Made by a program: the position numbers and the translations under genes. The notes under the pieces are model-generated. The model did no database searches, was not told the DNA's origin, and saw only the letters and a program-made list of their open reading frames with translations. A stretch of 64,000 bases of DNA from assembly GCF_900113865.1 (NCBI RefSeq), contig NZ_FOQY01000002.1, positions 1 through 64,000 on the forward strand, read 5' to 3'. The DNA comes from Streptosporangium canum (GTDB lineage: Bacteria; Actinomycetota; Actinomycetes; Streptosporangiales; Streptosporangiaceae). Positions 41,201-49,400 of this stretch are shown piece by piece (within the stretch, counting starts at the first letter, position 1; the number at the start of each line of letters is the position of its first letter).

Positions 41201-44200
41201 GTGTGCCCGTAGTGGCTCTGGATCCGCAGTCCCGGCCGCGCGGCCCTGGCCCGCTCCACCAGGTCCCACGGGCACGCCTCCCCGGCCAGGATCAGCAGCC
41301 TGTCCGGCAGCACCGCGGCCAGGTCCCCGCCGGAGGCCAGCAGCTCCAGGTGGCTGGGCACGCACTTGACCACGTCGATGTGGTGCGCGCCCAGGTAGCC
41401 GGCGAACGCGGCGGGATCCATCGCGGTCTCCCGGGGCACCAGGTGCACCGTCCCGCCCGTGGTCAGGGCGCCGAACACGCAGGTCAGCCCGAAGTCGGCG
41501 GCCGGCGTGGACACCACCGCGTACGACCCGCCGGGCACGCCGATCCGCGGCAGCATGCCGTTCAGGTAGCTCGCCACGCCGCGGTGCTCGGCGGCCACGG
41601 CCTTGGGCGTACCGGTGGATCCGGAGGTGAAGATCACGTGATGCAGGTGCTCGGGCCGGACGTCGACCTCCGGCCGGACCCGCGGCAGGGACGGGAGCCG
41701 GTCCAGCGCCAGCACCCGGCGGTCCGCCCCGATCAGGCCGGCGAACTCGGCCGTGGTGACCACGGCCCGCACCCCGGCGGCGTCGAGCATGGTGGCGATC
41801 CTCGCGGCCGGATAGGCCGGATCCATGGGCAGGTAGCCGCCCCCCGACTTCTCGATCCCGAACAGGGCGCAGGCCAGGTCGGCCCCCGGCTCCAGAAGCA
41901 CGCCGACCGGCTCGTCGGCGCCCACCCCGGCGGCCAGCAGCCAGTGGGCGATCCGGTTGGCGGCCGTCTCCAGCTCGGCGTAGCTCAGGCTGCGGTCCGC
42001 GCCCACCACGGCCGGCGCGTCGGGGGTGGTGTCCACCCAGCGCTCGATCAGCCGGTGCACCGGGGTGTCCGCCGTGGACGGCAGCGGCTCGCCGGCGAGG
42101 ATCGGGCCCGTCACCGGCTCCAGCGGTTGCGCGCCCACGGGTGCTTCCAGGTCGGACAGCATCCCGTCCAGCAGCGCCAGGTACCACCGGGTGAACCGGG
42201 CCGCGGTGGCCGCGTCGAACAGGTCGGTGCGGTAGCCGAGCCCGCCGCTCAGCGGCCGGCCGGGCCCGCTGTCGATCACGTACCAGTTCAGGTCGAACTT
42301 CGCGGTCCGCTCGGGCAGGTGGATCTCGGCCGCCTCCAGGCCGGCCAGCTCCGCCCGGCCCGTGCCGGGGAAGTAGTTCAGCATCACCTGGAACAGCGGG
42401 GTCGCGGCCAGGTTCCGCTCGGGCCGCAGCCGGTCCACCACCCGGTCGAACGGCGCGCTCGCGTGGGCGAAGGCACCCAACGAGGCCTCCCGGACCCGGG
42501 CCAGCAGTTCGTGGCCGGTCGGTTCGCCGCCCACATCGGTCCGCACCACCACCGTGTTGAGGAAACAGCCCACCACGCCCTCGGAGTCGGGGTGGTCCCG
42601 GCCGGCGACCGGCACGCCGACCGCGATGTCGGTGCCCGCCGACAGCCGCGCCAGCAGGGCCTGCAGGCCGGCCAGCAGCACGATGAACGGCGTCGCCCGG
42701 TAGGCGGTGGCCACCGCCCGGACCCGCTCGCTCAGCTCGGCCGGCAGCTCCAGGTCCACCGAGGCGCCGCCCGGGTCGGCCACGGCGGGGCGCGGCCGGT
42801 CGGTGGGCAGGTCCAGCACCGGCGGCAGGCCGCGCAACTGCTCGGCCCACCAGTCCAGGTCGGCCAGGTCGGGGACCGGGGCCACCTCGGCGTACTGGGC
42901 CGGCGGCGGCTCCGGCGGCGGGCGCAGGCCGGTCCGGGCGGCGTACAGCGCGGACAGCTCGGACAGCAGCAGCCCACGGGTCCAGGCGTCGGTGGCGATG
43001 TGGTGGAAGGTGAGCGAGAGCACGTGTTCCCGCTCGCCGACCGTGAACAGCACCGCCCTCATCGGCGGTTCCCGGTCCAGCGCGAACGGTGTGGCCAGCT
43101 GCGCGGCCACCGCCTCCTCGACCCGTGACCGGTCGACGTCCGCGGTGGACACCGGCACCTCCCCGGCCGGCCGTACCACCAGAACCGGTTCGGCGCCTGA
43201 GTCGTCGATCACGCTGCGCAGCACGTGGTGCCGCTCGGCCAGGTCGTGTACCGCACCCAGCAGCGCCTCCACCTGAAGCGGCCCGTGCAGCCGCAGCGCC
43301 ACCGGCACGTTGTAGGCCGTGCTCTCCGGCTCCAGCTGCGCCAGGAACCACAGCCTGGCCTGCACTCCGGACAGCGCGGCCGGCCCGTCGGCCCGCTCCC
43401 GCCGCGTCCTGGCCGCCGGAACCGGCCGGGGCAGGGCGGCGGCCAGGTCGGCGAGCACCGGATGCTCGAACAGCAGCCGCACCGGAACCGGGGCGCCGAG
43501 CCGTTCCCGCAGCCGGCCGACCGCCCGGGTCGCGGCGAAGGAGTGGCCGCCCAGGGCGAAGAAGTCGTCGTCCGCCCACACCTGCGGCAGCTCCAGCACC
43601 TCCGCCCAGACCTCGGCGACCAGGTGCTCCTGCGGCGTGCCCAGCGGCACCCGCACCGCCGGGCCGGCCTCGGGAACCGGCAGCGCCGCCCGGTCCACCT
43701 TGCCGTTCGGGGTGAGCGGCAACGCCTCCAGCGCGGCGATCGCGGGCGGCACCATGTAGTCGGGCAGCCGCTCCCGCAGCGCGGCCCGTACCTGGGCCGT
43801 GTCCACGGTGGAGGGCGTCACCCAGGCGGCCAGCCGCCGTTGCGCCCCGGCGCCGACCGGCTGCACGAAAGCCTCCGCCACCTGCGGAAGGGCCCGCAGC
43901 GCCGCGGCGACCTCACCGAGTTCCACCCGGAACCCGCGTACCTTCACCTGGTCGTCGATCCGGCCCAGGAACTCCACCAGCCCGGCCGGGTTCACCCGCA
44001 CCCGGTCCCCGGTGCGGTACCAGCCGTCCACGAACCGCTGCGCGGTCAGGTCCGGCCGGCCCAGATAGCCGCGGGCCAGGCTGGGGCCGCCGATCCACAG
44101 CTCTCCCGGCACGCCGGCCGGCAGCGGCCGCCCGGCGGAGTCCACCACCCGGCACCTCACATCGGACAGCGGCCGGCCCAGCGGGGCCACGCCGGGCGCC

Positions 44201-46434
44201 GCCTCGGTCGCGTCGCAGGCCAGCACCGACACCGTGGTCTCGGTGGGCCCGTAGTGGATCTGCACCGCCAGGGCCGGCCGCGCCGCCCGTACCCGCTCCA
44301 CCAGATCCGACGGCACGGCCTCACCGGCCAGGATCAGCAGTTTCCGGGGCAGGGCGTCCACGCCCAGCAGCTCCAGCTGGCTGGGCACCATCTTGACCAC
44401 GTCCACCGGATGCGCGGCCAGGTAGGCGGCGTACGCGACCGGGTCGGTGGCCGTCTCGTGGTCGATCAGGTGCAGGGTGGCGCCCGAGGTCAGCGCGCAC
44501 AGCACGTTGGTCAGCCCCAGGTCGGCCGCGGCGGTGGACACCAGCGCGAAGGAGGCCGACCCGGCGGGGATCCGTCCGGCCACCGCGCCCAGGTAGTGGG
44601 TGATCTGCCGGTGTTCGACCGCGACCCCCTTGGGCTGCCCGGTGGAGCCGGAGGTGTAGATCACGTACGCCAGGTGGCCGGGCGGCACGGCCACGTCCGG
44701 GCGATGCCCGGATTCGCCGGCGGCGGCGGCGATCTCGGACTCGGTGAGCACGATCCGGGCGCCGGCGTCGGCCAGGACGGCCTCGGTCCGCCGCGCCGGG
44801 TACACCGGATCCAGCGGCAGGTAGGCCGCACCGGCCTTGAGCACCCCCAGCAGGGCGACCACCAGCTCCGGCCGCCGCTCCAGCAGCACCCCGACCGGCT
44901 CCTGCGGGCGCACCCCGCGGGCCAGCAGCCAGTGCGCCACCTGGTTGGCACGCCGGTCCAGCTCCGCGTAGCTGAGCGAGGCGACCGCGGTCACGTCGGG
45001 GCCGGCGTCGGCCATCCGCTCGACCAGCGCGTGCAGCGGCACGTCCGTCGGCAGGTCCCCGGCCGGGCCGCACAGGTCGGTGCCGGCGGGCAGCCGGACC
45101 GGTGCGTCCGGATCGGTGAGCATCCCGTCCAGCAGCGCCAGATACCACTCCACCAGCCGCCGGACGGTGGACTCCTCGAACAGGTCGGCACGGTAGCGCA
45201 GCTCGCCGGCGAACCGGTCCCCGTCGTCGCCGAGCGCCAGGTTCAGGTCGAACTTGGCTGTCGGCACGTGCAGCGGTTCGGCTCGGACCTCCACCCCGGG
45301 CAGGCTCACCGGCGCGGCGGCGTCGTACACGTTCAACATCACCTGGAACAGCGGGGTGACCGACAGGTTCCGCTCCGGTTGCAGCCGCTCCACGATCCGC
45401 TCGAACGGTGTACGGGCGTGGGTGAACGCGTCCAGCGCGGCCGCACGGGCCCTGGCCAGCAGCTCGGCGCCGCTGGGGTCGCCGGAGGTGTCGGTGCGCA
45501 CCACCAGGGTGTTGATGAAACAGCCCACCACCCGTTCGGCGTCCAGGTGGTGCCGGCCGGCGTGCGGTACCCCGACGGCGATGTCGTCGCTGCCGGACAG
45601 GCGCGACAGCAGCGCCTGCAGGCCGGCCAGGAACACCATGAACGGCGTCGTGCCCGCCACCGCGCGTACCTTGGCGGCCAGGGACTCCGGCACCTCGAAG
45701 CCGACCGCGGCCCCCCGCCAGGTGGGGACGGCCGGGCGGGGACCGGCGATGGGCAGGTCCAGCATCGGCGGCAGGCCGGCCAGGCGCTCCGTCCACCAGT
45801 CCAGGTCGGCCTCGGGCTGCGCGGCCTCCCACGCGGCCACGTCGGCGTACTGCAGGGCCGGGGGCTCCGGCTGCGGCGCCAGGCCGAGCCGGGCGGCGTA
45901 CAGGGCCGAGAGGTCCTGCAACAGCACCTGTTCCGACCAGGCGTCGGTGGCGATGTGGTGCAGGGTCAGCGCGAGCACGTACTCGTCCCCGCCGAGCCGG
46001 AACACCGTGGCCCGCATGGGCGGCTCGGCGTCCAGCCGGAACGGGCGCCAGGCATGGTCGGCCAGCTCCCGCTCCAGCGCCACGGGGTCCACGTCCACCA
46101 CGGAGACGGGCACGCCGTCGGCCGGCCGTACCCTCGTGCCGTCGATGACGCCGCGCAGGATCCAGTGCCGGTCGGCCAGCTCGGTCACCGCGGCGGCAAG
46201 GGCGGCGACGTCCACCGGCCCGCTCAGCCGCAGTGCCCGCGGCACGTTGTAGGCGGGGGTGTCCTGCTCCAGCTGGGCCAGGAACCACAGCCGCTCCTGG
46301 GCCGGCGACAACGGCATGTCGTCCGTGGACAGTGCCGGAATGACCGGGGCGCTGGGGGTTTCGGCCGCGGCCCGGGCAGCGGCGAACCGGGACCGGACCA
46401 TCTCGGCGATCCGGTCCTGATGAACCTCGGTCAT
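38272..46434 (-). CDS. NRPS C-A-T-C-A-T-TE fused to a C-terminal MFS exporter
   Basis: The product has 2720 residues. Domain order by residue: C 40-455 (LTLHHIATDAWS), A 480-930 (YTSGSTGQPKGV, WYRTGDRVRV), T 935-1005 (LGGHSFAAT), C 1018-1440 (LTFHHIATDAWT), A 1478-1940 (FTSGSTGTPKAV), T 1955-2025 (LGGDSFAAV), TE 2038-2280, MFS 2295-2700. Both C domains have DA in place of DG in HHxxxDG. The TE elbow is YGHCVGSAPA, Cys2115 in the Ser position, with Asp in VVGERDRATE and His in PHAGHYFLR. The MFS part has about 12 helices with LGGTLADRVDRRRIMLVSDA. ATG 46434 overlaps the upstream NRPS stop; the frame open further upstream is antisense-type noise. Confidence 0.92.
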   Translation of the reverse strand: MTEVHQDRIAEMVRSRFAAARAAAETPSAPVIPALSTDDMPLSPAQERLWFLAQLEQDTPAYNVPRALRLSGPVDVAALAAAVTELADRHWILRGVIDGTRVRPADGVPVSVVDVDPVALERELADHAWRPFRLDAEPPMRATVFRLGGDEYVLALTLHHIATDAWSEQVLLQDLSALYAARLGLAPQPEPPALQYADVAAWEAAQPEADLDWWTERLAGLPPMLDLPIAGPRPAVPTWRGAAVGFEVPESLAAKVRAVAGTTPFMVFLAGLQALLSRLSGSDDIAVGVPHAGRHHLDAERVVGCFINTLVVRTDTSGDPSGAELLARARAAALDAFTHARTPFERIVERLQPERNLSVTPLFQVMLNVYDAAAPVSLPGVEVRAEPLHVPTAKFDLNLALGDDGDRFAGELRYRADLFEESTVRRLVEWYLALLDGMLTDPDAPVRLPAGTDLCGPAGDLPTDVPLHALVERMADAGPDVTAVASLSYAELDRRANQVAHWLLARGVRPQEPVGVLLERRPELVVALLGVLKAGAAYLPLDPVYPARRTEAVLADAGARIVLTESEIAAAAGESGHRPDVAVPPGHLAYVIYTSGSTGQPKGVAVEHRQITHYLGAVAGRIPAGSASFALVSTAAADLGLTNVLCALTSGATLHLIDHETATDPVAYAAYLAAHPVDVVKMVPSQLELLGVDALPRKLLILAGEAVPSDLVERVRAARPALAVQIHYGPTETTVSVLACDATEAAPGVAPLGRPLSDVRCRVVDSAGRPLPAGVPGELWIGGPSLARGYLGRPDLTAQRFVDGWYRTGDRVRVNPAGLVEFLGRIDDQVKVRGFRVELGEVAAALRALPQVAEAFVQPVGAGAQRRLAAWVTPSTVDTAQVRAALRERLPDYMVPPAIAALEALPLTPNGKVDRAALPVPEAGPAVRVPLGTPQEHLVAEVWAEVLELPQVWADDDFFALGGHSFAATRAVGRLRERLGAPVPVRLLFEHPVLADLAAALPRPVPAARTRRERADGPAALSGVQARLWFLAQLEPESTAYNVPVALRLHGPLQVEALLGAVHDLAERHHVLRSVIDDSGAEPVLVVRPAGEVPVSTADVDRSRVEEAVAAQLATPFALDREPPMRAVLFTVGEREHVLSLTFHHIATDAWTRGLLLSELSALYAARTGLRPPPEPPPAQYAEVAPVPDLADLDWWAEQLRGLPPVLDLPTDRPRPAVADPGGASVDLELPAELSERVRAVATAYRATPFIVLLAGLQALLARLSAGTDIAVGVPVAGRDHPDSEGVVGCFLNTVVVRTDVGGEPTGHELLARVREASLGAFAHASAPFDRVVDRLRPERNLAATPLFQVMLNYFPGTGRAELAGLEAAEIHLPERTAKFDLNWYVIDSGPGRPLSGGLGYRTDLFDAATAARFTRWYLALLDGMLSDLEAPVGAQPLEPVTGPILAGEPLPSTADTPVHRLIERWVDTTPDAPAVVGADRSLSYAELETAANRIAHWLLAAGVGADEPVGVLLEPGADLACALFGIEKSGGGYLPMDPAYPAARIATMLDAAGVRAVVTTAEFAGLIGADRRVLALDRLPSLPRVRPEVDVRPEHLHHVIFTSGSTGTPKAVAAEHRGVASYLNGMLPRIGVPGGSYAVVSTPAADFGLTCVFGALTTGGTVHLVPRETAMDPAAFAGYLGAHHIDVVKCVPSHLELLASGGDLAAVLPDRLLILAGEACPWDLVERARAARPGLRIQSHYGHTESTMICLVCDTEEVAAEHRTGIVPLGRPLPGVYGHLVDASTRPVPAGVPGELVVGGPGITRGYIGLPELTAERFVPDPLTGQGRCYRSGDLLRVTADGRVEFRGRVDDQVKVRGYRVELGEATTALRALPQIADAVVLPVGEGKARQLAAWVTPSTADISAVRSALRERLPDYMVPARFVALDRIPLNPNGKVDRAALPEPRPETAEFVPPSTAGEELVARAWAQVLGVARVGAHDDFFALGGDSFAAVRAVKEIGCGLRVIDLFTRPTVAELAAFLDRRDGGGLLHRLGGGGVSEFTLVCVPYGGGSAAVYQPLAWALGEQVEVLAAELPGHDPARPDELPLPLEELVEALAAEVAASASGPIAIYGHCVGSAPAVALARRLEADGVPVLGVIAAGSFPSARLPGLARRFFRGDRWVSDRMFQDALRATGGLLDDMDEAAKQVAVRAMRHDADQAQAWFERELTGGRPVLRAPILCVVGERDRATELYQERYAEWAAFAPGVELAVLPHAGHYFLRHQAEPLAALVMEHLRSWASGRLPDPVRPPDRTGLRPFYTVAGGQFMSAVGTALSSFALGVWAYQDSGRILDLALIVMLSQIPAVLLTPLGGTLADRVDRRRIMLVSDAVSGLAMAALVLLLVTDRLALWNVCLIVGVTSMATAFQQPAYLAAIAQLVPKPYLPQANAVANLGFGVGNVVAPLAGGALIGMFGLSAVVAIDVASFGVGVATLLAVRFPDRLFHRQEETFQAALTGGWRFLRRRRPLLVMALYFAVVNFCTALMWVLITPVVLALGSSAALGAVTAVGGLGAAVGTGVVLVWGGTRRRATGMIGFVVGSGIGVVLMGVWPAVWLVAAGLFLRLACMSIGNAHWLSIIQVKVGPELQGRVLAVNVMLATAMQPLGFLAAGPLADWAQPYTSGPGRGAAAVLLASGVFLVIWGLIGLRHRPLHHLEDLVPDAAPPPEAAADLDAIQDKVLSA

Positions 46435-49400
46435 GCGTCGCTCCCGCCCATCAGTTTGGCGATCAACAGTTCTTCCAGTCCGGCGGCGAAGTCGGCGAGT
46501 ACCGGCCGCTCGAACAGCAGCCGCACCGGAACGGCCAGATCCAACGTCTCCCGCAGCCGGCCGACCACGCGGGTCGCGGCGAAGGAGTGCCCGCCCAGGG
46601 CGAAGAAGTCGTCGTCGGCCCAGACGGCGGCGCGCTCCAGCACGGCGGCCCACACGGTGGCCACCAGGCGTTCGGGATCGGTGCCGGGCGCGACCCGTCC
46701 GGCCTCCGGGTCGTCGACCGGCTCGGGCAGGGCTTCCCGGTCCACCTTGCCGCTGGACAGGGTGGGCAGGGCGGGCAGCGCGACCCACCGCCGGGGCACC
46801 ATGTGGCCGGGCAGCCGCGACCGGACGTGCCGCTCGACCGCGGCCAGGTCGGCCGTCTCCGGCGTCACGTAGCCGACCAGGTGCGCCTGCGCGCCCGAGC
46901 CGGCCACGGTCACCGCCCCGTGGGCCACCTCGTTCAGCACCGTCTCGATCTCGCCCAGCTCGATCCGGTAGCCGCGCACCTTCACCTGGTGGTCCCTGCG
47001 GCCGTGGAACTCCAGCGTCCCGTCCGGCCGCCACCGCACCAGGTCCCCGGTCCGGTAACACCGGCCGCCGGGGACGAACGGGTCGTCGACGAACGCGGTC
47101 GCGGTCAGCTCGGGCCGGCCCCGGTAGCCCCTGGCCACACCGGCGCCGCCCAGCAGCAGCTCGCCCACCGCGCCCGGCGGCGCCAGCCGCAGCTCGGAGT
47201 CGACCACGTAGGCCCGCTCCCCGGGCATCGGCAGCCCGATCGGCACGGGTCCCGCCCCGTGCGCGCCGAGCCGGTGCTGGATCGAGGCGACAGTGGCCTC
47301 GGTGGGGCCGTAGGTGTTCCACAGCTCGCGCACCCGGGGCAGGATCTGCCCGGCCAGGGCGGGATCGAGGGTCTCCCCGCCGCTGACGGCCAGCAGTTCC
47401 GGGTCGCCGGCCCAGCCTGCGGCCAGCAGCATCCGGTACGTGGTGGGCACCAGGTCGACCACCGTGGCCTTACTGGTCGCGATCCGCTCGGCCAGCGCGT
47501 GCCCGTCCACGGCCGTGGCCCGGTCCACCACCACGCAGGTGCCGCCGACGCTCAGCAGGCTCCACAGCTCGGACGCGGAGGTGTCGAAGGTCAGGGGCGC
47601 CACGACCGGCTGGACGTCCCGGGGGCCCAGCCGCAGCTCGGACGCCAGCCCGGCCACGTAGGCGGCCAGGTTGCCGTGGGTGACCTCCACGCCCTTGGGC
47701 GTCCCGGTGGAGCCGGAGGTGTAGAGCACGTACGCCAGATCCCCGGCTCGCACCTCCGGCAGCTCCGCCGGGCCGCCGCCGGCAGCGGCCAGGTCATCCG
47801 CGTCCAGCGTGGTGACGCCGGGTACGGCGGCCACCCCGCCCCGGGTGAGCACCACGTGCGCCCCGGCGTCCTCGGCCAGCCATCGCAGCCGCTCGGCCGG
47901 GTGCTCCGGATCCAGCGGCAGATACGCCGCGCCGGCCCGCCACACCGCCAGCAGGGCCGCCGGCATCAGCTGGTCCCGCGGCAGGCAGACCCCGACCACC
48001 TGGCCCGGCGCCACCCCGTGTGCCAGCAGCGCGGCCGCCACCCGGCCGGACCAGTCGTCCAGTTCGGCATAGCTGAGCGAGGTGCCGTCCGGGCCGACCA
48101 CGGCCGTCCCGCCGGTGCGGATCGCCAGCGCCCGCGGCACCGTCTCCGGGGCCGCCGGCAGCTCGGGCCCGGCGGCGGCGGCCAGCAGGGCGGCGCGTTC
48201 GTCCGGGGTGACCAGCTCGAACGCCGACAGCGGCCGGTCCGGATCGGCCAGCGCGCACCGCAGCAGCCACATCAGCCGGTCCAGGTACGCCTCGGCCCGC
48301 ACCGTGTCGAGGTGGGCGGTGCCGTACTCCAGTTGCAGCTCCGCGCCGGCCACGGTCCGGTTGACGAGCACGCTGAGCTCGTGGACCGAGGAGCCCGAGC
48401 CCAGTTCGGTGAGCAGTTCCAGGTCGCCCAGGCGCACCGGAACCTCGGCGTGCTGCATGGCCAGCAGCACCGGGGCGCGGGGCAGGTCGGCGGCCGGGAC
48501 CTCCTGGTGGACCAGTGCCCGCGTGGTCGCGGCGGCGGCCTGCCGGACCAGGTCCCGGAAGGTCAGCGCGCCGGTCGGCCGCAGCCGCACCGGCACCATG
48601 TCCACCAGCGGGCCGATGACCCCGGTCAGCTCCGGCCGGGCCCGCCGTGCCGCGACCACCCCGACCAGCGTGTCGGGCTCGCCGCCGGCCAGGGCCAGAC
48701 CGGCCAGGTACACCGCGAACGGGGTGGCGCCGCAGTCACGGGCCAGCGCGCCCACGCCCGTCACGAACTCCTCGGGCAGCGGCCGGATCACCCTGCCCGC
48801 CGTCAGGTCCGCGGGTGCCGGGTCCGCCACCGGCGCGCCGGCCAGCTCGGCCCGCCAGAACTCCCGCAGCCGGGTCGGATCCGGCTGCTCCCGCTGCCGC
48901 ACGGCCACGTCGCTGACCTGGACCGCCGGTCCGGGAACCGGCTCACCGGCCAGCTCGGCGGCCAGTTCCTCCATCAGAATCCCGACCGAGCCGCCGTCGA
49001 AGGCGATGTGGTCCACCACGACCACCAGCTCGGCCTCCGCCTCGTCCAGCCGGCACAGCGCCGCCCGGAGCAGCGGCACCTCACCCGTCAGGTCGAACAC
49101 GTGCGCCGCGGCGGCCCTGGCCACCTTCTCCGGGTCCTCTCCCGCGGCGTGCTCGACCAGGGGCACGGCGGCCGGCGGGTGCACCACGGCGTACGGCACG
49201 CCGTCCTCGTCGACGGCGATCGTGCTGCGCAGCACCTCGTGCCGGCGGACGACCGCGTCCAGGGCCGACCTCAGCGGCGCGGTTTCGCGCAGGTCGCGCA
49301 CGCGCAGCCGGATTCCCAGCGTGGTGACCGGGCTGTGCGGGTGGAGCCGGCTCAGGGTCCAGAACTGGCGCTGCGCGTCGGTGAGCGGATGCCGGGTCCG

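Noticed and set aside
38206..46872. Very long open frames on the plus strand opposite the NRPS genes (up to about 1600 codons).
   Set aside because: They are rich in Gln, His, Gly and Arg with no domain, and mirror the codon bias of the NRPS genes; in high-G+C coding DNA the antisense frames stay open by composition.
46435..47322. An N-terminal extension of the NRPS-MFS frame by 296 codons.
   Set aside because: The extra sequence is Arg/Ala/Gly-rich and overlaps the end of the upstream NRPS in another frame. The ATGA junction at 46431-46434 and the start of the C domain place the real start at 46434.
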